A stretch of 64,000 bases of DNA from Tumebacillus flagellatus (lineage in GTDB: Bacteria > Bacillota > Bacilli > Tumebacillales > Tumebacillaceae): contig NZ_JMIR01000031.1 in NCBI RefSeq assembly GCF_000714935.1, positions 1 through 64,000 on the forward strand, given 5' to 3'. This document shows positions 34,352 through 41,794 of the stretch, in pieces (the stretch's first letter is position 1; the number at the start of each line of letters is the position of its first letter). The notes beneath the pieces were generated by a model. The model had not been told where the DNA came from and made no database searches. It saw nothing but the letters and a program-made list of their open reading frames with translations. The position numbers and the translations under genes were made by a program.

Positions 34352-35275
34352 CTACCCGATTTCGTTGCGCTTTTGCAGAGCGGCAAACCACCGGTTCCAT
34401 TCCTCCAAACTTCCTCCGAGCAGAAACGAACGCAGGTCTTCCGAAACGTCGCGGAACCCCTGGCCGCCGAGCACGAACTGAAGCGTTGGAAACTTGGCTT
34501 GCAAGCGGCGAACCAACGCCTCCACGTCGGGCAACAACCCCTCGTCGGTCATCGACAGCGACACCCATTCCACCCGATGCTGCTCGATCAACGTCTCCAA
34601 GCCGTCGGCAGGCGTGTTGGTTCCCAAGCAGATCACATCGACCCCGTGTCGGCGCAGGAACAGCGTGAACAACAACAGCCCGATCTGGTGCTGCTCGCCC
34701 TCCGGGCAGAACGCCAGCACTTTCGGCAAGGCGCGATTCACTCCGAACACGTTGAAAAACTGATAAAACTTCTGCGTGACCATCGAGCTGGCAAAATGCT
34801 CTTGCGCCACCGACACGGTGCCTTGCTCCCACTCGTCTCCAATCCGGTGCAGCAGCGGGGCGAGCACTTCATGGAACACATCTTCAAAATGAAACAGAGA
34901 AAACGCAAGCGCCAGCAATTGGTTGGCGCGCTCCGCATCAAACGAGATCATCGCGTCATGCAACCGCTCGCGAATCGACTCAAAACTCTCGCCTGCGCGC
35001 AGTTCGCTGCGGTCGGCAGCGGGCTTTGGCACCACCTGGCGCTGTTCCCGCAGCTTCTCCAGCATCTTGACCGCTTGCGAGATGTTCACGCCCTTCTCTT
35101 CCGTCTGCACTTTCAACCAGCGCAGATCCTCAATGTCTTGCTCCGTATACAGCCGATGCCCCGATTCAGAGCGGGTAGGGAGCACGACGCTGTACCGCCG
35201 CTCCCACGCGCGAATCGTCACCGCCGGCATGTCCAGCATCTTGGCGACAGATTTGATATTGTACACGAATCCCAC
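34352..35275 (-). CDS. MerR-family cobalamin-dependent regulator, CarH/LitR photoreceptor type
   Basis: About 307 residues. An N-terminal MerR winged helix (YNIKSVAKMLDMPAVTIRAW, ERRYSVVLPTRSESGHRLY) is followed by a four-helix cap and a B12-binding Rossmann domain. The cap has W-x9-EH (WEQGTVSVAQEH), the signature of CarH light sensors. EQHQIG in the next domain fits the E-x-H-x-x-G motif whose His ligates cobalt. CarH-type proteins repress in the dark as adenosylcobalamin-bound tetramers and release DNA when light breaks the Co-C bond. The start is uncertain (GTG 35275, GTG 35266 or ATG 35305); 35275 leaves the upstream palindrome outside the gene. Confidence 0.88.
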   Translation of the reverse strand: MGFVYNIKSVAKMLDMPAVTIRAWERRYSVVLPTRSESGHRLYTEQDIEDLRWLKVQTEEKGVNISQAVKMLEKLREQRQVVPKPAADRSELRAGESFESIRERLHDAMISFDAERANQLLALAFSLFHFEDVFHEVLAPLLHRIGDEWEQGTVSVAQEHFASSMVTQKFYQFFNVFGVNRALPKVLAFCPEGEQHQIGLLLFTLFLRRHGVDVICLGTNTPADGLETLIEQHRVEWVSLSMTDEGLLPDVEALVRRLQAKFPTLQFVLGGQGFRDVSEDLRSFLLGGSLEEWNRWFAALQKRNEIG

Positions 35276-35290
35276 GTTCTTTCTCTTGTA

Positions 35291-35304
35291 TGATTGTACA
35301 ATCA
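35291..35304. promoter_or_regulatory. 14-bp perfect palindrome, candidate CarH-type operator
   Basis: TGATTGTACAATCA is a perfect palindrome with further flanking TTGTA/TACAA similarity. It lies just upstream of the MerR/B12 gene and overlaps a TACAAT -10-like box, with TTGTAT 19 nt away on the minus strand. The TGTACA core is typical of MerR-family CarA/CarH operators, so autoregulation is likely. Confidence 0.6.
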
Positions 35305-35380
35305 TTTTACAACCACGATACAAAAAAATCTATTCCCCCTCCCGATATTCTTGGCGGAGACAGCGTGACGAGGAAGGAGG

Positions 35381-35406
35381 CGCCGCGTGCAGGGCGGCGT
35401 TTTTTT
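35381..35406 (+). terminator. Possible small terminator in the leader of the GNAT gene
   Basis: CGCCG and CGGCG arms are followed by seven T on the plus strand, 40 nt before the GNAT start. TATAAT follows at 35410-35415, so the hairpin may end an upstream short transcript rather than control the gene. Confidence 0.35.
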
Positions 35407-35445
35407 CTTTATAATAAGATCAGAATTCAAAAAGGAGACATGCCC

Positions 35446-36063
35446 ATGCCAGAACGTCTGAAACCGCTCTACATGATGTTTCCTGAATCCCTGATTCCCT
35501 ATCCGCCCGACGCGTCGGTGCCGCAGGGCTACCAATTGCGGCTCTACCGCGACGAGGACGCCCCGGCGGTGCTGAAGCTGCTCGCAGGCGAAGGTTGGGG
35601 GATGGAGGACGGAAAGTATCTGGATTTTCTGAACCATTGCTTGCCCGAAGGACTGTTTCTCATCGTGGAACGGGAGAGCGGCGAGATCGTCGCGACCGGT
35701 TCGGCGCTGCACAATCCGCAGGGCGGCCACTACCGCTTCCCGTTTGGCGGCTCGATCGGCTATGTCGTCGTGCATCCCGAACACCGCGGCAAAGGGTTGG
35801 GCGAGCTGGTCACCGCCGTTGCGCTGCGGCGTTTGATTCGCGGCGGCTACCGCAACATCTGGATCGGCACGACCGACGACCGCCTGCCCGCGCTGAAAAC
35901 GTACTTGAAACTGCGCTTCGTGCCGTTTCTCTACGAACCGGGCATGGAAGATCGCTGGCACCTCGTCCATGTGCAACTGAACCTGCCGTCGTTGACCCGC
36001 GAATGGATCGTTCCGCACGACAACAAAAAGACCCCCCGCGATCAGGAGGCCTCCCATGTCTAA
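35446..36063 (+). CDS. GNAT family N-acetyltransferase
   Basis: A 205-residue acetyltransferase. The acetyl-CoA pyrophosphate loop is VVVHPEHRGKGLGELV near residue 108, followed by the alpha-helix VALRRLIRGGYRNIWIGTTD and the YLKLRFVPF segment typical of beta-6/beta-7. The substrate cannot be predicted. I chose ATG 35446, with AAAGGAG eight bases upstream, over an ATG two codons earlier. Its last codons overlap a small coupled reading frame (36056-36166). It is divergent from the CarH-like regulator and could fall under the same operator. Confidence 0.88.
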   Translation: MPERLKPLYMMFPESLIPYPPDASVPQGYQLRLYRDEDAPAVLKLLAGEGWGMEDGKYLDFLNHCLPEGLFLIVERESGEIVATGSALHNPQGGHYRFPFGGSIGYVVVHPEHRGKGLGELVTAVALRRLIRGGYRNIWIGTTDDRLPALKTYLKLRFVPFLYEPGMEDRWHLVHVQLNLPSLTREWIVPHDNKKTPRDQEASHV

Positions 36064-36166
36064 TTGGAATGGAGCAAACTCGACACTCGTCACCGCCGAC
36101 TTCGTGCCGCTCGCGGCACTACCGGAAGCCCGGCGTCCGTTCTCACCGTTTACGCCGTTTCAGTAA
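36056..36166 (+). CDS. Small 36-residue ORF, translationally coupled to GNAT
   Basis: ATG at 36056 overlaps the GNAT stop by 8 bp and has a perfect AGGAGG five bases upstream, the strongest initiation signal locally. The peptide begins MSNWNGANSTLV and ends RPFSPFTPFQ, is Pro/Ala-rich, and has no membrane segment. Its last 17 bp overlap the end of the convergent DoxX gene. It matches nothing I recognise; the ribosome binding site is the main support. Confidence 0.5.
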   Translation: MSNWNGANSTLVTADFVPLAALPEARRPFSPFTPFQ

Positions 36167-36668
36167 GTCCGCGCATGCGGTTGGAGCGGATTTTCTGCAT
36201 CTGCGCGCGCAGGAACGGAATCAGGTAGTAGTCGCCGCCAAACTTCCCGGCGTTGAAGCCCGCCACCACCAAGAAGATGCTTAAGAAGATCAGGTTCGGG
36301 TTGGTGGAGACCGCGCCCGCCAGCAGGTAGTTGAAGTTCATGAACATCGCCATCAAAGCCGCGAACGTCGTGAACACGCCCAAGATCAGGCCGATCCCCA
36401 CCAGCAGCTCGCCCCATTGCACGAGGAAGTTGAACAACCCGACGTGCGGCAGGGCGAATCCGTTGACGAAATCGCCGTACCAACTTTGCACGGTCGGTTT
36501 CGCCGATTGCGAAGCGGCCACTGCTCCTTTGAGCAGTCCGCTGGCGTCAAACGCTTTGCCGCCCGTGAGTTTCCCCCATCCGGCGTCGAGGAACTTCCAC
36601 CCGACATAGATGCGGACCAAGACCAACAGTGCTGCTGCCACCTTGCTGTTACGAAGCCATTCGTTCAT
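36150..36668 (-). CDS. DoxX family membrane protein
   Basis: A 172-residue membrane protein with four hydrophobic segments. RIYVGWKFLDAGWGKLTGG near residue 19 is the DoxX signature; LVQWGELLVGIGLILGV and an N-rich FMNFNYLLAGAVSTNP follow. DoxX proteins are linked to thiosulfate:quinone oxidoreductase in archaea and to thiol/redox functions elsewhere; the specific role here is unknown. The ATG at 36668 has GGAGGCGAAAC upstream. It is monocistronic and convergent with the GNAT gene. Confidence 0.87.
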   Translation of the reverse strand: MNEWLRNSKVAAALLVLVRIYVGWKFLDAGWGKLTGGKAFDASGLLKGAVAASQSAKPTVQSWYGDFVNGFALPHVGLFNFLVQWGELLVGIGLILGVFTTFAALMAMFMNFNYLLAGAVSTNPNLIFLSIFLVVAGFNAGKFGGDYYLIPFLRAQMQKIRSNRMRGLTETA

Positions 36669-36740
36669 GTAAGTTTCGCCTCCAATAATAAATATTATCT
36701 CTTTGTAGTTACATATTAACTCGTAAGGGGTGCCTTGTAA

Positions 36741-37046
36741 ATGTCAGGAGTCACCGAATTTGTATATGTAATCCGCCCGGTGCGCCCGGGCTTTTTGGAA
36801 GAAGTTTTGCCCGAAGAGATGGAGGCCATGGGCAGTCACTTCCAGTACCTCCAAGACCTCTTGGAAAAAGGCCAACTGCTCCTCGCCGGCCCCTGCCTTG
36901 ACCGCACGTTCGGCCTCTGCGTGTTCAAAGCGGGCTCGGAGGAAGAAGCCCGCGAGATCATGGAGAACGATCCCGCGATCAAACTCGGCGTGATGAACGG
37001 AGAACTGCACCCGTACCGCGCGTCGCTGTTCGCCGGACAGAAGTAA
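36741..37046 (+). CDS. YciI family protein
   Basis: A 101-residue protein with the ferredoxin-like alpha-beta YciI fold. MGSHFQYLQDLLEKGQLLLAGP carries the conserved His (H in GSHF) and the LLLAGP strand; FKAGSEEEAREIMENDPA is the second half. YciI proteins act as small enzymes or accessory domains, some with dehydrochlorinase-like chemistry. No partner is apparent. The start has AAGGGG upstream, and a bidirectional terminator follows. Confidence 0.85.
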   Translation: MSGVTEFVYVIRPVRPGFLEEVLPEEMEAMGSHFQYLQDLLEKGQLLLAGPCLDRTFGLCVFKAGSEEEAREIMENDPAIKLGVMNGELHPYRASLFAGQK

Positions 37047-37055
37047 GAAGAACGA

Positions 37056-37090
37056 AAACCCCCATCCGCCCGGAGGCGAATGGGGGTTCT
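37056..37090. terminator. Bidirectional terminator between yciI-like and lepB
   Basis: AACCCCCAT and ATGGGGGTT arms with a GC-rich loop, T-rich on the plus side and A-rich upstream. It serves the convergent YciI and signal peptidase genes. Confidence 0.8.
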
Positions 37091-37109
37091 TTGTTACTTG
37101 CGATACCGA

Positions 37110-37649
37110 TTACTTGTTATACAGGGCGGACATATGGCTGAACGGATAGTAGCGCACGAACGCCTTGCCGATAACGTTCTTGATCGGGAGTGTGCCCCAG
37201 TAGCGGCTGTCATACGAGTTGTTGCGGTTGTCGCCCATGACGAAGATCTCGCCCGCCGGAACGGTGAACGGCTTGTAATCCATCGTCGGCTTCTCCGCTT
37301 CGTACGGCTCGTCGAGCGCTTTGTCGTTGACGTAGACGATCCCGTCTTCCACTTTGACCGTCTCGCCCGGCAACGCGATGACACGCTTGATCAGGTGGTC
37401 CTCATCAGCCGGGACTTTGGCAGCCGGAGGCGGCGTGAAGACCACGATGTCGCCGCGATGAATGTCTCCAAATTCATAGGAGAGCTTCTCCACATACAAG
37501 CGGTCGCCCACTTTCAGCGTCGGCTCCATCGACTGGCTCGGAATATAGAACGCTTCCGCTACGAAGTGGCGGAACAGAAAGACCAAGACCACGGCGATGA
37601 TGATGGTGCGGCCCCACTCGATGAGATTTTTTTTGGTTTCCGGCTTCAA
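37110..37649 (-). CDS. lepB: Signal peptidase I
   Basis: A 179-residue type I signal peptidase that cuts signal peptides from exported proteins at the outer face of the membrane. One N-terminal membrane helix (TIIIAVVLVFLFRHFVAEAF) is followed by the catalytic Ser in YIPSQSMEPTL (near residue 39) and the general-base Lys in HLIKRVIALPGE (near residue 88). VMGDNRNNSYDSRYWG is box E. The start is TTG with GGGAG upstream. Length and single anchor are typical of Bacillus Sip enzymes. Confidence 0.95.
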   Translation of the reverse strand: MKPETKKNLIEWGRTIIIAVVLVFLFRHFVAEAFYIPSQSMEPTLKVGDRLYVEKLSYEFGDIHRGDIVVFTPPPAAKVPADEDHLIKRVIALPGETVKVEDGIVYVNDKALDEPYEAEKPTMDYKPFTVPAGEIFVMGDNRNNSYDSRYWGTLPIKNVIGKAFVRYYPFSHMSALYNK

Positions 37650-37767
37650 GGCTCTCCCTCTCTCTCCTGAGCATACAACTATGTATTGTAATCGTAGGTC
37701 ATCCTGTCAGGATCGTCAATCATGCGTTGCCAACACTCACAGAATGTTCATAACTCAAAAGAACCTT

Positions 37768-38235
37768 TCAAGTCAGGTCCAATTCCATCATCTCCGCGTT
37801 GCGCACAAACCCGTTGCGCCCGTAAAACTTCACCGATCCGCTGCTCGGCCAGACGATCAGCATCTCCAAGTCCTGCTCCCGCGCCCACTTCTCCATCCAT
37901 TGGTGCACCTGTGCTCCGATCCCTTGCCCGCGATACGCAGGGCGGGTGTAGACGTTGGTCACGTACGCGAAGTGACGGTGCGGACGCCCCGGGCGGGGCA
38001 CCTTCTCGATGATCTGGAGATACATGTGCGAGACGACGCGACCGTCATGGACTGCCACGAACACCTTCCACGCCTCCCCCTTCAGCATGTCGGAAAAAAA
38101 CGCCTCATATGCAATCGAAAATTCCTCCCGCGAAACCGAGGCGGTATCCGGGTAGTCTTCCACGGTAAACTCATAGCGCATGTCGAGCAGGTCTTGCAGA
38201 TCGTCGCTCGCAGCCAATCGTACTTCGATGTTCAC
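37768..38235 (-). CDS. GNAT family N-acetyltransferase
   Basis: A 155-residue acetyltransferase with the CoA loop VYTRPAYRGQGIGAQVHQWM near residue 95 and the C-terminal WPSSGSVKFYGRNGFV segment. The real start is probably GTG 38235, preceded by GGGGG; the frame extends far upstream but that part lies opposite the VOC gene and looks non-coding. Substrate unknown. It is divergent from the VOC gene. Confidence 0.85.
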   Translation of the reverse strand: MNIEVRLAASDDLQDLLDMRYEFTVEDYPDTASVSREEFSIAYEAFFSDMLKGEAWKVFVAVHDGRVVSHMYLQIIEKVPRPGRPHRHFAYVTNVYTRPAYRGQGIGAQVHQWMEKWAREQDLEMLIVWPSSGSVKFYGRNGFVRNAEMMELDLT

Positions 38236-38249
38236 TTTGTAAAACCCCC

Positions 38250-38279
38250 ATGACAACTTACAGATTCTTCTAGTACAAT
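38250..38279 (+). promoter_or_regulatory. Probable promoter of the VOC gene
   Basis: ATGACA (38250-38255) and TACAAT (38274-38279) are spaced by 18 nt, about 47 nt upstream of the ATG. Confidence 0.55.
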
Positions 38280-38289
38280 TCGAGAGTAG

Positions 38290-38712
<423 letters not shown>

Positions 38713-38781
38713 CGGTCTGGCAAGCGGCACATACTACACTCGGCTTCGCGCACATCCACTTTCCACAGAGGGGGTCATACG

Positions 38782-39036
38782 ATGAGCTACCAAGACGACC
38801 TGAATTTGGACGCCGCAAACGCTGCTGCGCAGCAGGGTGCGAGTTGTTCCCGTGCCGCGCTGGACACGTTGATGCACCGCATGGAAGGTCTGGAAGGTGA
38901 ATGGGTAGGTCACGAGCGCAACGGCCATGCCCGCGCGCACCTCGGAAAGAGTTTTGGTCGACCGGAGGGCGAGATTCAAGAAGACATCGACGAAGTGCAG
39001 GCGCAACTTCAAGCGTGCAACAACCTGCTCTCCTAA
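38782..39036 (+). CDS. Small conserved-looking hypothetical protein (84 aa)
   Basis: An 84-residue acidic, soluble protein with two predicted helices (ASCSRAALDTLMHRMEGLEG and EGEIQEDIDEVQAQLQACNN) and no membrane segment. It has a clear AGAGGGGG before the ATG and a strong terminator after it, so it is a real gene. I do not recognise the family. Confidence 0.7.
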   Translation: MSYQDDLNLDAANAAAQQGASCSRAALDTLMHRMEGLEGEWVGHERNGHARAHLGKSFGRPEGEIQEDIDEVQAQLQACNNLLS

Positions 39037-39057
39037 CCGCGAAGTCGTTTGCAAAAT

Positions 39058-39093
39058 AAAGACCCTGTCACCGATGTGGCGGGGTCTTTTTTC
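39058..39093. terminator. Terminator shared by convergent genes
   Basis: AAAGACCC and GGGTCTTT arms with a T run on the plus strand. It overlaps the last codons of the P-loop gene on the minus strand. Confidence 0.8.
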
Positions 39094-40216
39094 GCGGGTG
39101 GGTTACTTGTTTTTGGTAAACCAAGCCGGATTCCGTCCAAGTATCGATGAGCTCAACGCCGCCGAGCGTCAGCGCATCTTCCCCGACGTGCAGGACCACC
39201 GGGGAGTCTTGGAACGTAAACGTGGACTCATCCTTCGGGATCAAGCGGACGCGGCGGTTGATGCCGCCCTCGAAATAGAGCGTCCCGTTGTCGGGGATCA
39301 GGCGTATCGTTTTTTGCACGGTGTCGTTGGTGTACGTCCCAGCAACGCGTTGCAACGCGTCCTCTGAAAGCACCGGGTCGGGGATGTGCTCCAGTTCCAG
39401 AAACTCCAGCACCTGCCGATCATACCGCGCAAACTCGCCCGCACTGTTCTCGATGCCGAGCTTGCGAAACGGCGTCTCCTCGAACATCTCCTGCATCCTC
39501 TCCCGCAGTTCGAGATGGAACTGGCGCATCCGCTCACGCCCCGGCACGTCGCTGTTTTTGTAATAGGGCCGCTCCCGATCCCGCTCCACGATATGATCCA
39601 CCCACGCGTCGCCCCGGATGCGCAGGAGCTTTTCGATCAACTGTTCCGAGTCCGCCTGATAGAGATGGATCAACACCGGGTTCAGCGGCTCCAAAATCGC
39701 CAGCAACTGGTGGACGTACGCTTTGATCTCGTCACGCGGCGTTTGCTCCCAGAGCATGCCGTAGATCGGATACTGAAACAAGCTCGCGTCGAGGATGATC
39801 ACTTCGTCCTTGTCCCGATACTCCTCCACCATCGCCTGCCAGAGTTCCAGCGCAAACGCACGGTCTCGTTCATTCGGCCACGTCCACACATCATACGGTT
39901 CCAGCGCATCCCTTGCATCTTGCCCGCCGCTCCGGCGCAAGACATCCAAATCCACGACGTGATACGTCCCGCGCCGCGTCGACGCCGCCTCGACCCGCCC
40001 GCGAACGTGCTCCGACAGCCCTCGGCAAACTCCTTGAAACTCCTCCGGCGACAACGCCGCTTTGCGAAACAAATTCACCGGATGCCAGCGCGCCACTTCA
40101 TGAAACCATGTCACGTTCGCGCCGTTTCGCTCCGCTTGCAGCGCCACCAACCCCGAAGTCGTCGATTTCCCCGAGCCGGGAATGCCTTCGAGACAAATGC
40201 ACTTCGTCTTGATCAT
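39068..40216 (-). CDS. P-loop NTPase / kinase-like protein of unknown role
   Basis: A 382-residue protein with a Walker A motif at the start (CLEGIPGSGKSTTSGLV), a DLDVLRRSGG segment and EVIILDASLFQ resembling Walker B. The general layout is like thymidylate-kinase-fold proteins that phosphorylate small molecules. The last 100 residues are a separate beta-rich domain (VAGTYTNDTVQKTIRLI, GTLYFEGGINRRVRLIPKD) recalling beta-sandwich add-ons of esterases. No substrate is indicated. ATG 40216 was chosen over a start 18 codons upstream because GAGAGGATTGG precedes it. Confidence 0.75.
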   Translation of the reverse strand: MIKTKCICLEGIPGSGKSTTSGLVALQAERNGANVTWFHEVARWHPVNLFRKAALSPEEFQGVCRGLSEHVRGRVEAASTRRGTYHVVDLDVLRRSGGQDARDALEPYDVWTWPNERDRAFALELWQAMVEEYRDKDEVIILDASLFQYPIYGMLWEQTPRDEIKAYVHQLLAILEPLNPVLIHLYQADSEQLIEKLLRIRGDAWVDHIVERDRERPYYKNSDVPGRERMRQFHLELRERMQEMFEETPFRKLGIENSAGEFARYDRQVLEFLELEHIPDPVLSEDALQRVAGTYTNDTVQKTIRLIPDNGTLYFEGGINRRVRLIPKDESTFTFQDSPVVLHVGEDALTLGGVELIDTWTESGLVYQKQVTHPRKKTPPHR

Positions 40217-40276
40217 ACAAATCCAATCCTCTCTCCAACCTGTTTCTCCTAGTATACTAGAAAAATCCATTTTAGG

Positions 40277-40306
40277 TTGACAAAAGGAGATTGCCCGCTG
40301 TATCCT
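40277..40306 (+). promoter_or_regulatory. Sigma-A promoter of the YhfC gene
   Basis: A perfect TTGACA (40277-40282) and TATCCT (40301-40306) are spaced by 18 nt, 75 nt before the ATG. Confidence 0.65.
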
Positions 40307-40308
40307 AC

Positions 40309-40344
40309 ATTTAGACAGATACCTAATTATCTAAACGTCTAAAT
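40309..40344. promoter_or_regulatory. Inverted repeat just after the promoter, candidate operator
   Basis: ATTTAGAC and GTCTAAAT arms, with inner AGAT/ATCT, are centred near 40326, immediately after the -10 box and over the expected start of transcription. This position suits a repressor site. No regulator gene is adjacent. Confidence 0.55.
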
Positions 40345-40379
40345 CATCACCTACATCATCTCACAGAGGGGGCTCTCCC

Positions 40380-41198
40380 ATGATTCCCAGTTCCAGTTTT
40401 GTCGGACTCATCCTCGGCGCGTTGCTTGGCATCGCGTTTCCCGTCGTCTTGCTGATCTACTTCCGCCGCACGCAGAAGATCTCGTGGAAAGCGATCGGCA
40501 TCGGCGCGTTGGTGTGGTTTTTGTTCTCGCAAGTGTTGGAGAAAGCGATGCACGTCTATTTCCTGCAATTCAACCAAACCACCGTCGAACTGTTCAAAAC
40601 ACCGCTCTACTACGCGCTCTACGGCGGTCTCGCCGCCGGTGTGTTTGAAGAAGTCGGCCGTTGGGTCGGCTTCCGCTTCTGGCTGAAAGGCAAACGTTCG
40701 TACCACGACGGCCTCGCCTACGGGATCGGCCACGGCGGGTTTGAAGCGGTGTTCCTCATGATCATGATGGGCGCCAGCAACTTGCTGTACATGACGCTGA
40801 TCAACACCGGCACGTTCGATTCCACGCTGGGAGGCAAAGTTCCCGCCGACCAACTCGCCGCGCTCCAAGACACCTTGCTCAACACCGGGTTTGGCATGCA
40901 ACTCTTGGGCGGCTTTGAACGCATCCCGGCTGTGCTCTTCCACATCGCCATGTCGCTGCTCGTCCTCTACGGCGTGCACAACGGCCGCCACGTGTTCTTG
41001 CTCTTGGCGATCTTCCTGCACGCGGCGCTCGACTTCGGAGTCGCGTTGATGAGCACGCTGAAGGTAAACGTCTACCTGATCGAAGGTTTCAATCTCCTCG
41101 CAGGTTTGATCGCGCTGTACTTCATCGCCAAAGTCGCCAAGCGCCTGTTTGCAGGAAACCCGTCGCTTCCGTCGAACGGAACTTCCGTCGGCAACTAA
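40380..41198 (+). CDS. YhfC family intramembrane protein
   Basis: A 272-residue membrane protein with about seven hydrophobic segments. GVFEEVGRWVGFRFWL near residue 85 holds the Glu-Glu pair, and YGIGHGGFEAVFL follows with the His; together they resemble the EE...H motifs of CPBP-like intramembrane metalloproteases, to which YhfC proteins are related. A third conserved region is FLHAALDFGVALM. It has its own promoter with a nearby inverted repeat. Substrate unknown; these proteins are often linked to envelope or bacteriocin functions. Confidence 0.82.
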   Translation: MIPSSSFVGLILGALLGIAFPVVLLIYFRRTQKISWKAIGIGALVWFLFSQVLEKAMHVYFLQFNQTTVELFKTPLYYALYGGLAAGVFEEVGRWVGFRFWLKGKRSYHDGLAYGIGHGGFEAVFLMIMMGASNLLYMTLINTGTFDSTLGGKVPADQLAALQDTLLNTGFGMQLLGGFERIPAVLFHIAMSLLVLYGVHNGRHVFLLLAIFLHAALDFGVALMSTLKVNVYLIEGFNLLAGLIALYFIAKVAKRLFAGNPSLPSNGTSVGN

Positions 41199-41210
41199 GC
41201 CGCACCACGC

Positions 41211-41244
41211 ACAAAGCCGAGGCCGCTACGCCTCGGCTTTTTTC
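41211..41244. terminator. Terminator between convergent YhfC and VanZ genes
   Basis: AAAGCCGAGG and CCTCGGCTTT arms with a TTTTTT tail on the plus strand; the hairpin reaches into the 3' end of the VanZ gene. Confidence 0.85.
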
Positions 41245-41735
41245 TGAATGGAGTTCCACAGCAGGTACAGCCAGTAGCCGAGGATGGCACCCGTCGTATT
41301 GAGCATCACATCGTCGATGTCCGCTTCCCGATCTGCCGTCAAGTACTGGAGAAACTCGATCGAAAGCGACAGCAGCATCCCGATGCCCGCCGTCTTCCAA
41401 AATCCGCGCACCCGCGCCCACAGAATCGGCAGAAAAAACCCCAACGGCGCGAACATCACCACATTGCCGCCCAAATTCAGCACGGCGACGAGGGGACGGT
41501 ACAACAGCCACTTCATCTCCACAAACGGGATCATGTTCACATGCCTCGCCGCACTCACCCGAATCGTCAGCGGGAAGAACGTCACGTACGTCACCGCCAA
41601 CCCGTATAGAAAAAACAAATTCATCCACAATTCGCGCCCTGCCTCGCGAAACTTGTTGCGTCTCCAATAGAGCCAGAGCGCCAAAACAGGCAGCAAAAAC
41701 GTCGGAAAGTCGATGCGAATCACGAGCTTCGGCAC
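41226..41735 (-). CDS. VanZ family protein
   Basis: A 169-residue membrane protein of the VanZ type. Four hydrophobic segments are seen. VNMIPFVEMKWLL, LGGNVVMFAPLGFFLPIL and LSIEFLQYLTADREADIDDV, with its conserved Glu and Asp-Asp, are family blocks. VanZ gives low-level teicoplanin resistance in enterococci; most chromosomal homologues have no proven role. The start is GTG; a second GTG four codons in, better spaced from AAGGGAG, is also possible. Confidence 0.9.
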   Translation of the reverse strand: MPKLVIRIDFPTFLLPVLALWLYWRRNKFREAGRELWMNLFFLYGLAVTYVTFFPLTIRVSAARHVNMIPFVEMKWLLYRPLVAVLNLGGNVVMFAPLGFFLPILWARVRGFWKTAGIGMLLSLSIEFLQYLTADREADIDDVMLNTTGAILGYWLYLLWNSIQKKAEA

Positions 41736-41794
41736 TCCCTTCTCTCGGTCTGTCCACCCTCACTCTACCCAATTTATGAAACGGAGTTGTCGTC

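Noticed and set aside
35340-35410. Riboswitch in the leader of the GNAT gene
   Set aside because: A small hairpin with a T run exists, but I could not match conserved aptamer blocks of any riboswitch class, and a -10 box follows it.
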